DNA of 64,000 bases from Anaerolineales bacterium (GCA_015075185.1 JABTUW010000001.1:62001-126000), one strand, 5' to 3'. Numbered from the stretch's first letter, positions 41,544 through 51,880 are shown. Made by a program: numbers and translations. Notes: generated by a model not told the origin, from the sequence alone.

Positions 41544-43070
41544 TTACTGATACGCCCCCATTACCATCACCTCCCGTGGCAGCAAAATATTGAACTCATC
41601 CCGCACCCGCCTATCCACTGCCTCCGGCACAATTTCCGGGAAGAAGGTTTGCAGGGTTTGGCGGGCCTGGCGGCGGGCCTTTTCGCGCATATCCAGCCCT
41701 CCGGCGGCTTCCCAATCGGCCCGGCTGGCCCGGTCGGCGGTGTGGGGATAGTAATACTCGCTGTTCATCAGGGCCAGAGTTTGAGGGTGGCCCAGGTAAT
41801 GGCCTTCCCCGTTGCAGACCTCGTGAATCACGTCGAGCGAGAGGCTCTCTTCGGTCACTTCCAGGCCGCGCACCAGGCGCATGACCTGGCCGTTGATGTC
41901 GTCGTCAATAACGTACTGTTCGTAGGCCACGGCCAGCATGGATTCCAGCATGCCGGCGGCGTGGTGATTGTACTCGGCCCCGGCCAGGGCAGTGACTGCT
42001 GTGGTTAAGCCCTTTTCAAAACCGGCCTGGGCATCGGGCACTTTGCTGTCGGTCAGGGCACAGGTATTGTAAATGGGCACCCCGTAAAAATGGGACATCT
42101 GGGCCGAGGCGGCATTCATGAGGGCCAGTTCCGCCGAGCCGCCGGCGGTACTGCCGGTGCGCAGGTCGGCCACCAGGGGCATACCGCCCTGCAAAACGGG
42201 GTGGCCGGGGCGGACCAACTGCACGTAGGTTAGCCCGGCCAACTCCTCGGCAATCGTCTGCACCAGCGTCCCCACCAGCGAGGCGGGCGACGTGGCTCCC
42301 GACTGAGGCGCAGAAACCAGCGCCACCGGAATACCGGCCCGAATGGCCGCCGTCAGCGTTTCGGTGGTTTCTGCGGCAAAGCGCAGCGGGCTGACCATAT
42401 AACCCAGGTTAAAGGAAAGGAAAGGGCGCTCCAAAAATTTGTCCTCGCCCCCGGCGATCAGGGCGCCGAGCTTTTTGATCTCGGCTACTTTGGCGGCAAA
42501 GTAGCAGCCACCCATCACATGCTTGTTGGTCGCCGCCAAGCAGGCGTAAAAAGTGTTGATGTCAATATCCTCGTTAGACAGCTCGCGGGCGACGACCGGG
42601 CGCAGGTAAAAATGGATGTTATCCAGCGTCTCGACCAGCCGGCCGATGTCGTACAGGTCACGCAGGCGGGTTTCGCGGGCGCGGCCCGTTTCCAGGTCGA
42701 GGATGAGGATGGCTGCGCCGCCGGTACCCAGGTGGACGCGCTTGCTGCGCAGGTCGAGATCGGTTTGGCCATCCTTGCTGTAGAGCATCACCTGGCGGTT
42801 GGCCTGCTTCAAACCGGCTTCGACGAGGCTGCGGGGGATAAACACCCGGTTGCGGGCCGGGTCCACCTTGGCCCCCGCCTGGGCAAAGAGGTGGCGGCAC
42901 TCCGATTCCAGGATTTCCACGCCGGTGCGCTCCAGCACACTCAGGGCAGCCTCGTGGATGCGCTGAACCTCGGCAGCAGAGAGCGGTTGGTATCGCCCCC
43001 CTTCCAGGCCGGGAGGGAACGGTTTGGCGCGGCGGGCAGCACGTTCTTTACGACGGTTCTCTCGGCTCAT
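41544..43070 (-). CDS. MttB-superfamily methyltransferase, non-pyrrolysine (copy 3, divergent)
   Basis: 508 residues from ATG 43070, preceded by GGAGAAGAAAACATC. The Arg-rich start (SRENRRKERAARRAKPF) matches the other two copies, as do the IHEAALSVLERTG region and SDSKVPDAQAGF. It is more distant from copies 1 and 2: it has SGATSPASLVGTLVQ in place of GAMSPI, and EVCNGEGHYLGHPQT in place of VGPGGHHFG. No amber codon is in frame. A different substrate from the other two is likely. Confidence 0.88.
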   Translation of the reverse strand: MSRENRRKERAARRAKPFPPGLEGGRYQPLSAAEVQRIHEAALSVLERTGVEILESECRHLFAQAGAKVDPARNRVFIPRSLVEAGLKQANRQVMLYSKDGQTDLDLRSKRVHLGTGGAAILILDLETGRARETRLRDLYDIGRLVETLDNIHFYLRPVVARELSNEDIDINTFYACLAATNKHVMGGCYFAAKVAEIKKLGALIAGGEDKFLERPFLSFNLGYMVSPLRFAAETTETLTAAIRAGIPVALVSAPQSGATSPASLVGTLVQTIAEELAGLTYVQLVRPGHPVLQGGMPLVADLRTGSTAGGSAELALMNAASAQMSHFYGVPIYNTCALTDSKVPDAQAGFEKGLTTAVTALAGAEYNHHAAGMLESMLAVAYEQYVIDDDINGQVMRLVRGLEVTEESLSLDVIHEVCNGEGHYLGHPQTLALMNSEYYYPHTADRASRADWEAAGGLDMREKARRQARQTLQTFFPEIVPEAVDRRVRDEFNILLPREVMVMGAYQ

Positions 43071-43298
43071 GATGTTTTCTTCTCCGGTAATTAACATTAA
43101 TTTTTACAAACCATCTCAGAATATAGTGATTGATTTTAAAAGTCAATTTGGTTATCAAAGCCAGCATGAAAGCAGACAGGCATGATCGAGCAGATCAGGA
43201 TTAGACCATCAAAAAAACATGGTTAAAATAAATATGGACACATCTACAAGTCTCGTTCCGCAGGAAGTATCTGGTTCGAAAGGATAATCAGAAACTGA

Positions 43299-45722
43299 AT
43301 GAAAACCAATCACACCATCCTTATCGTAGACGACGACCCCGGTTTCAGAAAAACCTTGTCTGATATTCTCAGAATTAAAGGATATAGTGCGTTTGGGGTT
43401 GAACGGGGGCAGGTCGCCCTGGACCAAATTCGGCTGGAAAGGCCAGCGCTGGCCCTGATAGACTTGAAGCTGGAAGATATGTCGGGGCTGGAATTGATGG
43501 GCGCGATTAAGCGGGATTTCCCCAGCACCGAGTGTATCCTCCTGACCGGATATGCCAGCCAGTCTTCGGCTATCGAAGCGGTTAACCTGGGCGCTTATGG
43601 TTATCTGCAAAAGCCTTACCCGGTGGACCAACTCCTGGTGATGATCCAGCGGGCCATCGAGAAACAGGAGGCCGAAGTGACGCTTCGCCGCGTCACCGAG
43701 CAGCGCCAGCGGTTGCTGCAAATTGCCCAGGCCATGCTCGCTACCCTGGCCTTTGACGAGGTCATCGAACAGGTGGCCCAGAATTTGCAGGAGCTACTAA
43801 TTTTTGACGCATTCGGTCTCTATTGGCTTGATGAAGAAGCTGGCGCCCTCAACCCATTGGTAACTTCCGGACCGGCTTCAATGCTCCCCCAAACCCCGGA
43901 GCGAAATATCCTTCAAAGCGAGGATTTGTTAAAGACGATAGCCCGGTCGGAGCAGGGGGAACTGGTCAATGATGCTCATCTCGATCCCCGTACCCGCCGC
44001 CCGGACGGTACAGCTACGGTCGAGACACATGTTATTTGCCTGCCGCTGCGGGCCAAAGCCAAAATTATTGGCGTGATCTTTGTTAGCCGCGGGGCAGCCG
44101 GGCCTTTTACCTCGGAGGAGTTCGAGTCGCTTCAACTCTTCAATAGTTATGTCTCGCTTGCCCTGGTCAATGCCCGGTTATTTGAACAGACCACCCTCTC
44201 CGAAAAACGATATCGTACCCTCTTTGAAGAGTCTAAAGATGCCATCGTGATTGTCTCGCCGGAAGGTAAATTTATCAAAGTCAACTCGGCGACGGTGGAA
44301 TTGTTGGGGTATGACACCGTAGAGGAGTTGTTACAGACTGATTTGTTTCAGTATCTCAACAGCACGCCCGACCTGGGCAAATTTGCCCAAACTTTGGCCC
44401 AGCAAGGGTTTGTCAAGGATTTTGAATTTACGATTAGAAAAAAAGACGGCCAAAAGGTGACGGTGCTGGGAACCGCCATGGCCATGTATAACGAAGCCGG
44501 CGAGATTGCGGCCTATCAGGCTATCGTTCGGGATATTACCGAACGGAAACATCTGGAAGAACAACTCCGCCAGTCTCAAAAAATGGAGGCGGTTGGCCGG
44601 CTGGCCGGCGGCATCGCTCACGATTTTAACAATTTACTCACCGTTATCACCGGTTACACCGGCCTCTTACTAGACAAATTCGCCGACGAAGAAGACCCTA
44701 ATCGCAAAGATATTGAGCAAATTAACCAGGCGGCCAAGCGCGCTGCCAGCCTTACCCGCCAATTATTAACCTTCAGCCGCCAACAGGTGCTTCAGCCCAG
44801 AGTGCTAGACCTGAATGATGTCATCAGTAACCTTGAAAAGATGCTCAGGCGCCTGATCAACGAGGATATTGACCTGGTGACAATACTGGGCAAGGGGTTA
44901 GGCCAGGTCAAAGCAGATCCCGGCCAAATGGAACAGGTAGTTTTGAATCTAGCCATCAATGGCCGCGACGCCATGCCGAAGGGGGGTAAACTCACCATCG
45001 AAACTGCCAATGTCGAATTGGATTACGCCTATGCCCGTCGTTACGTGGGGGTTATCCCAGGCCGCTATGTGTTGTTGACGGTTAGCGATACCGGGGCTGG
45101 GATGAACGAGGAGACCCAATCGCACATTTTTGAACCCTTTTTTACCACCAAAGCGCTGGGCCAGGGTACCGGCCTGGGGCTGGCTACGGTCCATGGGATT
45201 GTTAACCAGAGCAACGGGCACATCTGGGTTTATAGTGAACCCGGACACGGCACTGTTTTTAAAGTCTACTTGCCCCGCGTAGACGAAACGACCGAGCCAA
45301 TCGAGGTTGGTCCCGCTTCACCCCAAACTGTTCCGGCGACAGAAACCATCTTACTGGTAGAAGATAATGATCTGGTTCGTGAGTTAGCCGATATAATTTT
45401 ACGCCGGAGCGGTTATTTTACCCTGCTGGCCAGCCATGGGGCCGAAGCTATCCAGCTCAGCCAACAGCATCAGGGGGTTATTCATCTGCTTTTGACCGAT
45501 GTGGTAATGCCAGGCGGAATGGGGGGACGCCAGTTAGCCGAATATCTGGCCCCGCTGCGGCCCGCGATGAAAGTGCTTTATATGTCGGGCTATACCGACG
45601 ATGCAATTGTGCATCACGGTGTGCTGGATTGGGGCAAAGCCTTTTTACAAAAACCCTTCACGCCAGCTATGCTGATCAGTAAGGTCCGGGAAGTGCTGGA
45701 TACGGAACCGGACAAAGGTTAA
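43299..45722 (+). CDS. Hybrid histidine kinase (receiver-GAF-PAS-HisKA-HATPase-receiver)
   Basis: 807 residues. The N-terminal receiver (1-125) has ILIVDDDPG and Asp in [13 protein letters not shown]; a GAF domain (~140-285); a PAS domain (~305-425, ending VRDITERK); HisKA His in [11 protein letters not shown]; ATPase motifs [18 protein letters not shown] and [12 protein letters not shown]; and a second receiver (~690-805, [17 protein letters not shown]). ATG 43299 has AAAGGATAATC. It heads a plus-strand operon of three signalling genes, with 4 bases to the next gene. The gap to the mttB-like gene (43071-43298) is divergent and holds an imperfect palindrome ATTGATTTTAAAAGTCAAT. Confidence 0.92.
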   Translation: MKTNHTILIVDDDPGFRKTLSDILRIKGYSAFGVERGQVALDQIRLERPALALIDLKLEDMSGLELMGAIKRDFPSTECILLTGYASQSSAIEAVNLGAYGYLQKPYPVDQLLVMIQRAIEKQEAEVTLRRVTEQRQRLLQIAQAMLATLAFDEVIEQVAQNLQELLIFDAFGLYWLDEEAGALNPLVTSGPASMLPQTPERNILQSEDLLKTIARSEQGELVNDAHLDPRTRRPDGTATVETHVICLPLRAKAKIIGVIFVSRGAAGPFTSEEFESLQLFNSYVSLALVNARLFEQTTLSEKRYRTLFEESKDAIVIVSPEGKFIKVNSATVELLGYDTVEELLQTDLFQYLNSTPDLGKFAQTLAQQGFVKDFEFTIRKKDGQKVTVLGTAMAMYNEAGEIAAYQAIVRDITERKHLEEQLRQSQKMEAVGRLAGGIAHDFNNLLTVITGYTGLLLDKFADEEDPNRKDIEQINQAAKRAASLTRQLLTFSRQQVLQPRVLDLNDVISNLEKMLRRLINEDIDLVTILGKGLGQVKADPGQMEQVVLNLAINGRDAMPKGGKLTIETANVELDYAYARRYVGVIPGRYVLLTVSDTGAGMNEETQSHIFEPFFTTKALGQGTGLGLATVHGIVNQSNGHIWVYSEPGHGTVFKVYLPRVDETTEPIEVGPASPQTVPATETILLVEDNDLVRELADIILRRSGYFTLLASHGAEAIQLSQQHQGVIHLLLTDVVMPGGMGGRQLAEYLAPLRPAMKVLYMSGYTDDAIVHHGVLDWGKAFLQKPFTPAMLISKVREVLDTEPDKG

Positions 45723-45726
45723 GCTA

Positions 45727-47460
45727 ATGAATACGACCAAGCGCAAGCGCCTGGAGCAGCAAATTCAAGAGGCGTGGGAGCGCCGCGGCCGCCAGGTTCA
45801 AATTAGCACAGAAGTTGCCCAGGAAATTGCGGCGGCGCCTGTTTTGGATAATCTCTTCCACCGCGTGGTTCACCTGGCGCAAGAACGGTTTGGTTACTAT
45901 CATGTCCAGGTTTATACCCTGGAAACCCTGCCTGCACCTGGAGCGGATCAGAGTCAGGCGTGGCAGAGTTACCTGGTCATGCAGGCAGGCGCCGGGGAAG
46001 TAGGCCAGATGATGAAAGCGGCCGGGCATAAAATTGCCCTGTCCGCCGAAAAAAGCCTGGTCGCGTTGGCAGCTCGAACCGGCAAGCCGGTGCTGACAGC
46101 CGATGTAGGTCAAGACCCCAACTGGCTGGCTAACCCGCTCTTACCAGAAACAAGATCAGAGATTGCGGTGCCGATTAAGTTGGGCCAAACAGTGCTGGGA
46201 GTTCTGGATGTGCAGGACGATGAGGTCGATGGTTTAAGCATTGAAGATCAACTGCTGCTCCTGGGTCTATGCGGCCAAATTGCCATCGCCATTGACTACC
46301 GCCGCGCCGAGGAATTGCTGCGGGCCAGCGAGGCCAAATTGACCGAGGCCCAGCAACTGGCTCATATTGGCAGTTGGGAGTGGAATATCCAAACCAACGC
46401 CTTGCAGTGGTCTGATGAAGTTTATCGCATCCTAGGGTTAGACCCCCAGGAATTTGGAGCAGTAGATCACGAGATTTTCCATCGCTTTGTCCATCCTGAG
46501 GAAAACGAAATGATACAGGCCGTCGTTGACACCGCTCTGGCCAACAAGGAACCTTACAACGTTGATCATCGTATCGTGCGCCCTGATGGGCAGGTCCGGA
46601 TAGTGCATGAACAGGGCAAGGTGGTCCGTAATGAGAAAGGTCAGCCGGTGCGGATGGTGGGCACCGTGCAGGATATCACCGAGCAAAAACAGGCCGAAGA
46701 GGCGCTCAAAGAATATTCGGAACGGCTGGAAGAGATGGTGGCTGAACGGACCACCGCTCTCCGATCGGCTCAGGAGCAACTGCTTCGTCAAGAGAAGCTG
46801 GCTGTTCTGGGCCAGCTGGCTGGCGGCGTGGCTCATGAGTTACGTAACCCGCTGGGCGTCATCGCCAATGCCGTCTACTTTTTGAATATAGTGCTGGCCG
46901 AAGCCGACCCGGTGGTCATTGAATACCTGGATATTATTGGCAGCCGGGTGCATGAAGCCGAAACCATCGTCGCCGATTTACTCAATCTCTCCCGTGTCCG
47001 TCCGGCCAACCGGGAACCGGTATCGCTGCTGGAACTGATAACTGAGGTTTTGGCCAATCATCCCCCGGTAGAAGGTATTAAGGTTGCCGTTAACCTGCCC
47101 CCCAACCTGCCCCCGGCTTTTGTAGATCGCCAGCAAATTCAGCAAGTATTGACCAACCTGGTCACCAATGCTTATCAAGCTATGCCTGATGGCGGCGAAC
47201 TTGGCTTTAGCGCCGAGGTTGATCAACGACAAATACGCCTGTTGGTGAGCGATACCGGCTGTGGCATGCCGCCCCAGGTAATGACCAGAATCTTTGAGCC
47301 GCTCTACACCACTAAAGCCAGGGGCATCGGCCTGGGGCTACCTGTTTCTAAAAATCTGGTCGAGATCAATGGGGGTCAAATTGAGGTAACCAGCCAAGAA
47401 AACCAGGGTAGTACCTTTACCATTACCCTGCCCATCAAAGAAGGAACCCAGACATTATGA
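45727..47460 (+). CDS. GAF-PAS sensor histidine kinase
   Basis: 577 residues. GAF domain ~15-195, PAS ~205-330 (ending VQDITEQK), coiled-coil, then HisKA with His in GGVAHELRNPLG and ATPase domain with NLVTNAYQAMP, DTGCGMP and IGLGLPVSKNLVE. It is the second gene of the operon, 4 bases after the hybrid kinase, and its stop overlaps the next start (ATGA), so the products should be made in similar amounts. No membrane helix is present. Confidence 0.92.
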   Translation: MNTTKRKRLEQQIQEAWERRGRQVQISTEVAQEIAAAPVLDNLFHRVVHLAQERFGYYHVQVYTLETLPAPGADQSQAWQSYLVMQAGAGEVGQMMKAAGHKIALSAEKSLVALAARTGKPVLTADVGQDPNWLANPLLPETRSEIAVPIKLGQTVLGVLDVQDDEVDGLSIEDQLLLLGLCGQIAIAIDYRRAEELLRASEAKLTEAQQLAHIGSWEWNIQTNALQWSDEVYRILGLDPQEFGAVDHEIFHRFVHPEENEMIQAVVDTALANKEPYNVDHRIVRPDGQVRIVHEQGKVVRNEKGQPVRMVGTVQDITEQKQAEEALKEYSERLEEMVAERTTALRSAQEQLLRQEKLAVLGQLAGGVAHELRNPLGVIANAVYFLNIVLAEADPVVIEYLDIIGSRVHEAETIVADLLNLSRVRPANREPVSLLELITEVLANHPPVEGIKVAVNLPPNLPPAFVDRQQIQQVLTNLVTNAYQAMPDGGELGFSAEVDQRQIRLLVSDTGCGMPPQVMTRIFEPLYTTKARGIGLGLPVSKNLVEINGGQIEVTSQENQGSTFTITLPIKEGTQTL

Positions 47461-48227
47461 GCCAGCCCCGTATCCTGATTGTGGATGACAATAAGATGAT
47501 GGTCAAAACACTCCAGGACATCCTGACCATGAAAGGCTTTCAAACCGAGATTGCCTATTCCGGCCCGGAAGCCCTCCAAAAAGTGGAGCAGTCAACTTTT
47601 GACTGTGTCTTGAGTGACATCAAAATGCCCGATATTGACGGGGTCCAGCTTTATCGCATCCTCAAAACCCGTCACCCAGACCTGCCGGTTGTGCTGATGA
47701 CTGCCTACACCACCGACGGGCTGGTGCAGGCCGGGCTGGACGAAGGAGCTATTGCCGTACTCAATAAACCACTCAATATGGGGTTACTGCTTAAATTCTT
47801 TGCCCATTTAAGCCGGGAACGCTCTATTATTATCGTAGACGACGACCCCACCTTTTGCCGGACCCTGGCCGATATTCTACAGACCCAGAATTTCGCCGTG
47901 ACTCAAGTGACCGAACCGGATGATGTGCAGGAAAAACTGGCCGATGAAGGACAAGTTGTGCTGCTTGATATGAAACTCAAGGGCAGCAACGGTCTGGATG
48001 TGCTGCGCCAGATCCGGCAGCAGCATCCCTATTTACCGGTTATTTTGATTACGGGTTATCCTGATGAGGTTGGCGAAGCGGTGCAGACAGCCCTGAAAAT
48101 TAATGCCTACACTTATTTTCACAAACCCGTTCAAATCGAGAAACTGCTCCAAACCCTCAACGAAATTCATCATCAGGAATTGGGGCGCATGTTAGGTCGA
48201 GCCGTCAAAAAGCAACCCCCTCAATAA
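47457..48227 (+). CDS. Double-receiver response regulator
   Basis: 256 residues with two receiver domains in tandem: the first (1-120) with ILIVDDNKM and Asp in CVLSDIKMPDIDG, the second (~122-240) with IIIVDDDPT and Asp in VVLLDMKLKGSNG. There is no DNA-binding domain, so it is likely a phosphotransfer link or a protein-binding output. Its start overlaps the kinase stop by 4 bases (ATGA). Confidence 0.88.
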   Translation: MSQPRILIVDDNKMMVKTLQDILTMKGFQTEIAYSGPEALQKVEQSTFDCVLSDIKMPDIDGVQLYRILKTRHPDLPVVLMTAYTTDGLVQAGLDEGAIAVLNKPLNMGLLLKFFAHLSRERSIIIVDDDPTFCRTLADILQTQNFAVTQVTEPDDVQEKLADEGQVVLLDMKLKGSNGLDVLRQIRQQHPYLPVILITGYPDEVGEAVQTALKINAYTYFHKPVQIEKLLQTLNEIHHQELGRMLGRAVKKQPPQ

Positions 48228-48253
48228 ATAATTCGCGAATTACATAGAATTGT

Positions 48254-48300
48254 GAGCTGGTTTCCACGCAAAGCGTGACACGAAGCGTGGGAACCAGCTC
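48254..48300. repeat. Palindrome after the double-receiver gene
   Basis: GAGCTGGTTTCCACGC pairs with GCGTGGGAACCAGCTC with one mismatch. It lies between converging genes and could fold at the 3' end of either transcript, though no T run follows. Confidence 0.5.
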
Positions 48301-48308
48301 GAACACAG

Positions 48309-49361
48309 CTATTGCACAGTTGTTACCAGGAAGAAACAACTGTAGTATTCGTCGCCCGTAGCCAGACTCCATTGGCCGGTAAAGGGGGTGACACCCTCAT
48401 CGCTGATAGATTTCACGACCACATCATAATCACCGGAGGGCAACTCATACGTGCCTACCGGACCTTGCTCCGGGCATGACTCGGGGCCATCGCCGGTATA
48501 ATTAGTGCAGCTCGCACACGCTTCCAGCTCTTCGATGCGGGCTTCGGGGCCGCTAAAAACGATGCTCAGCTTTTCGGGCGAATCGTTTTGAATAACTACG
48601 GTAGCCGGGCCGCTGCCACTGCTGCCAACGCTCTGCGGGGCCGGAATATTGCCGGCGCCGGCCGCCCGCGCTTCCGCCACCGAGGCTCGAGCCAGAGCCG
48701 CCGTGGTTTCCTCGACCAGCGGATGATCAGGGTAATCCGTCAAAAGCAATTGATACAGGTTGATCGCACTGGTGGGGTCGTTGTTATCTTCGTGGGCCTG
48801 GCCGCAGGTCCGCAGTAAGGGAGGCAGCGCCGCTTCTTTGGCCGGCACCAGTTCCTGCGCCCGCAGCGCCTCAAATTGCTGGCACAAAGCCAGGTCAGCC
48901 TGCTGGGCGATAGCTTCCGCCTCTTTGAACAGGGTCTCGCTCTGGCTGCGAACTGTTGGCAGCAGGGGGGTTTCCGAATAAGTATCCAAAAAACCAGCAT
49001 AACTGGCCAGTGCTGTGCCAAATTCGCCGCCAGCCTGAGCGTCAATGGCTTTTTGTAGTTCCTGGCACTCGGCCTTTTCATTGACCGACGCCTTGGCCGC
49101 CTCATTGCTATCACCGCCCAAACCACCCCCATTGATGGCTTGATCAAAGAAAGGGACGGCCGCAGCGCAATCTGATTTCAGGTAGGCCGCGTGGCCGGCT
49201 TCATAATTCTGTTGCTGCACCGTATACTGATAAAAATTAATCCCGGCACAAGCGGCGCAGACCAGAACCACCACCGCCAAAATACCACAGCCAATTTGCC
49301 GGCCGCGCGATTTAGGTTTGGCCGGACCCGGCTCAGGAGAAGCAGCATCAGTTTGAGACAT
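48309..49361 (-). CDS. Membrane-anchored protein with helical repeats, 350 residues
   Basis: ATG 49361 is preceded by AAGGAGGTTATACGTT, a strong ribosome binding site. One membrane helix at about 25-46 (CGILAVVVLVCAACAGINFY) anchors it, with the rest outside the cytoplasm. Residues ~50-230 are helical and alanine-rich with paired Cys, like TPR-type repeats (AGHAAYLKSDCAAAVPFFDQA, SAINLYQLLLTDYPDHPLVEE). The C-terminal ~90 residues form a beta-rich Cys-containing domain (VVIQNDSPEKLSIVFSGPEA...CASCTNYTGDGPESCPEQGPVGTYELPSGDYDVVV). I do not know a family function. Confidence 0.65.
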   Translation of the reverse strand: MSQTDAASPEPGPAKPKSRGRQIGCGILAVVVLVCAACAGINFYQYTVQQQNYEAGHAAYLKSDCAAAVPFFDQAINGGGLGGDSNEAAKASVNEKAECQELQKAIDAQAGGEFGTALASYAGFLDTYSETPLLPTVRSQSETLFKEAEAIAQQADLALCQQFEALRAQELVPAKEAALPPLLRTCGQAHEDNNDPTSAINLYQLLLTDYPDHPLVEETTAALARASVAEARAAGAGNIPAPQSVGSSGSGPATVVIQNDSPEKLSIVFSGPEARIEELEACASCTNYTGDGPESCPEQGPVGTYELPSGDYDVVVKSISDEGVTPFTGQWSLATGDEYYSCFFLVTTVQ

Positions 49362-49476
49362 AACGTATAACCTCCTTGTTGGTCATAGTGGACTAAAAGC
49401 TAACGATGTGACAGGTCAACCGGAAAAACGAGTAGCTGCTGATACCTCCTTTCGTCGTTACTATTTAGACCGCCAG

Positions 49477-49527
49477 GGGCGACGCACATTAGCACAAGCA
49501 GGGTTGGCAATTTCAAGTGTGTCGCCC
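49477..49527. repeat. Inverted repeat upstream of the 350-residue protein
   Basis: GGGCGACGCAC and GTGTGTCGCCC, 11-base arms with one wobble, around a 29-base loop. It lies 115 bases before the start codon, in a gap that otherwise shows no gene. Confidence 0.4.
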
Positions 49528-49550
49528 TGCGCAGGTACTTTTGTTGTAAC

Positions 49551-50942
49551 TCAATCACAAAACAGGATGGGAGCTTGAACAGTGTCCGTCGCTTCAGAGA
49601 CTTGCATGGTTCCCCCCGCTACCGTCAGGTGCGAGCCGCAGGCAACAGCCGCAGCGCCATCGCGCAAAAAAAATGTCCGCAGGCGAGTGACTCCCTGCTT
49701 CATTACTTGCGCCTCCCCCTGGCTGTCCATGTAGGTGATGTCAACCCGCGCCGAAGGTACAAGACGCTGGGCCACCACCGGCCAGGGTAATTGGAGAGCT
49801 TGCCCCAGTACTTCCTGCCAGCTTGCAGCGGAGTGATGCAGGCCCAGTTCCAAGCTGCGTCCCCCCCAGGCCTGGTTGCCGCCATCGAACCCGGCGTATT
49901 TGATCACCCAGGCGTCTTTCTCCGCCACCAGGCGCGGCAACGTTTCCTGACGCAGCAACAGGGTTTCGGGAATGCAGCGATCCAGGATGTCCAGAGCGTT
50001 GAGGTTGCTGCCAGCAATTTGCTCCCGCACCGGCGGCAGGTTTAACGCGGCCATGACCACCTTACTATCCAGAAAAAATGTGGCTGGATTAAGCACCGCC
50101 GCCCCCTGACGCCGCCACTGCTCAAAATATCGCAGTTTATCCGGGGCAAAGCAGTCAACATAGCCAAAACGGAAAAGAACAGCATTACCCACGGCCTCCG
50201 GCCAGCCAGCCTCATCCGGCCAGAGGAAAGGTTCAAACTCGTGCGCCTCGATGCGCTCCAGCAGATTGTTATTCCAGGCGGGTGGTTTTTGCTTAATCCC
50301 AAAGATGGGCGGCTGCCAGCGCTGCCCCTGGCGGATTTGGTCAGCCATTACCCTCACGGGTAAATCATACAATACTCTCGCCCAACTGCCAACTTCGGCG
50401 AGGGCGCGGCAGAAGGCCAGTTGCTCGAACAGGAATTCGCTCCACTGCTGCGTGCCCACCAAGAGCAGTTCCCGACCGTTTAGATAGCGAGCAAAGCTCT
50501 CCACCAAATCGGGGGGCAAACCGTAACCGGTTTGCATCGCCTGGGCGTACCCGTGCGCCGAAGGGCAGATTTCCAGCTCGGTGGCTACGAAGGAGACCTC
50601 AAAGGTTTGAGAAACCTCTGAGGTCTGGAAAACCAGTTGAAAATCCGGACGGACTGACTCGACCCGCCCCTGGCTTATCAGGCGCGAGATGTCGGACGGG
50701 ACTTGGTACCTCAGCAAGTCATCCAGGCCGCCGGCTGCCCCGGCCGGGGTACCATACAGGCTCGTTACGGCATCAAAGAGAGCAAAGATAGCCTGACCCA
50801 TCTCGGCCAAATCGCGGGCGGCCTGAGCAGGCAGGGTAAACGGTTCGGCGGCCGGCAGCCACCAGACCCCGTCAATTCCGGCCAGGCCGATGCCGGTGGC
50901 GTTCATACGCTGGCGTTGTAATTCAAAATTTTGGCCCATCAT
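49551..50942 (-). CDS. ATP-grasp-like ligase of unknown substrate
   Basis: 463 residues. A region of about 200 residues has the pattern of an ATP-grasp fold: LNPATFFLDSKVVMAALN, VAEKDAWVIKYAGFDGGNQAWGGRS (the glycine-rich ATP loop), WPVVAQRLVPSARVDITY, and RTFFLRDG. The N-terminal half has no clear motif. ATP-grasp proteins of this size join a carboxylate to an amine, as in peptide and glutathionylspermidine-type ligases. Its neighbour is a glutamine amidotransferase-like protein 70 bases upstream. No metabolic pathway is identifiable. Confidence is in the fold only. Confidence 0.6.
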   Translation of the reverse strand: MMGQNFELQRQRMNATGIGLAGIDGVWWLPAAEPFTLPAQAARDLAEMGQAIFALFDAVTSLYGTPAGAAGGLDDLLRYQVPSDISRLISQGRVESVRPDFQLVFQTSEVSQTFEVSFVATELEICPSAHGYAQAMQTGYGLPPDLVESFARYLNGRELLLVGTQQWSEFLFEQLAFCRALAEVGSWARVLYDLPVRVMADQIRQGQRWQPPIFGIKQKPPAWNNNLLERIEAHEFEPFLWPDEAGWPEAVGNAVLFRFGYVDCFAPDKLRYFEQWRRQGAAVLNPATFFLDSKVVMAALNLPPVREQIAGSNLNALDILDRCIPETLLLRQETLPRLVAEKDAWVIKYAGFDGGNQAWGGRSLELGLHHSAASWQEVLGQALQLPWPVVAQRLVPSARVDITYMDSQGEAQVMKQGVTRLRTFFLRDGAAAVACGSHLTVAGGTMQVSEATDTVQAPILFCD

Positions 50943-51012
50943 TCGGATATCACCAGATTCTGCCGGGATTAAGGGATTGGGGGATGGTTAAAAATCCCAA
51001 AGCCCGTCCCGG

Positions 51013-51699
51013 TTATTTCGCATTAACCATTCTCAAGAAATTTTCCAATATCCGCTGCCCATCGGGATGGGCCTGGTCGTATTCTTCCGGGTGAAATTGA
51101 ACGCCAAAAAGGGGGCGGTCGGTGTGAGCGATGGCCTGAACCCGGCACAAATCACTCTGGGCCAGCACCCGGAAACCTGGCGGCGGCGCTTTGACCTCCC
51201 AATAGTGCGCTTGAAAAAAGATGGGCCGCTGCGCCAAATGATCAAACAAAGGGTGGGCTTGCTGGCGCAGGGTCACCGGCATAAAACCGTGTTCCTGTTT
51301 CATCCCTGGCCAAGAGGTGTCGTGATACGGGTCAGGTTCGCCAGGAGAGAGCGGCCCCAGCGGGCCAATTTCCGCCCCATAAGCTTCGGCCAGTAATTGA
51401 TGGCCGGCACAGAGGCCCAGGATAGGCTGCGCTGCTTCCCGATAGACCGCCCGCAGCCCGGCCAGGCTCTCCTCGGAATAGTGTTCAAAGTCGGTGAAAC
51501 AGCCGCTGACCAGCACCACGCGAGCGTTCAATTCCCGTAGTAGGTCAGGCTTGACCTTGTCATAGCGCACAATCAGGCACAGATCACCGGACAGCTCTTC
51601 CAGGCGGTACTTGTGCTTTAGCCGCCGGGCCAGTGATTTTTCCCACAGGTCAGGCTGCTGTTGCAGACGATGATGTTCCAGGTCAACGTAGACAAACAT
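51013..51699 (-). CDS. Class I glutamine amidotransferase-like protein
   Basis: 228 residues, one GATase1 domain. The catalytic triad is visible: Cys97 in GLCAGHQLLAEAYG, His203 and Glu205 in FGVQFHPEEYD. In the family these supply ammonia from glutamine to a partner synthase; some act as gamma-glutamyl peptidases or transferases instead. Here no synthase such as a GuaA-type amidotransferase domain is fused, so the ATP-grasp protein downstream is the candidate partner. The start MFVYVDLEHHRLQQQ is that of standalone GATases. ATG 51699 has GGAGGAAACAT. Confidence 0.85.
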   Translation of the reverse strand: MFVYVDLEHHRLQQQPDLWEKSLARRLKHKYRLEELSGDLCLIVRYDKVKPDLLRELNARVVLVSGCFTDFEHYSEESLAGLRAVYREAAQPILGLCAGHQLLAEAYGAEIGPLGPLSPGEPDPYHDTSWPGMKQEHGFMPVTLRQQAHPLFDHLAQRPIFFQAHYWEVKAPPPGFRVLAQSDLCRVQAIAHTDRPLFGVQFHPEEYDQAHPDGQRILENFLRMVNAK

Positions 51700-51773
51700 A
51701 TGTTTCCTCCAATTGCGCAGGATGTAAAATTAACAGACTTGGGCACGCCATAAAAATATTACAAGGGCCATCA

Positions 51774-51806
51774 AAAAGCAAAACGCCCCGGATTTTCCAG
51801 GGCGTT
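51774..51806 (-). terminator. Terminator after the small CPYC protein gene
   Basis: Minus-strand AACGCCC and GGGCGTT stem with loop, followed by TTGCTTTTTG. It separates the 99-residue gene from the GATase gene, so they are in different transcripts unless it is read through. Confidence 0.65.
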
Positions 51807-51880
51807 GGGATGTAGGAGAGGGGTAACTGCTCAGGTGCGATGCACCTCTGGGGTCGAGTAGTAGCAAGCAGAGATAGGGG

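Noticed and set aside
49408..49578. A 56-codon ORF from GTG 49408 that reads ADTSFRRYYLDRQGRRTL
   Set aside because: No ribosome binding site; it overlaps an inverted repeat and the end of the ATP-grasp gene. The likeness to the start of sugar kinases of the AmgK type is too short to trust.
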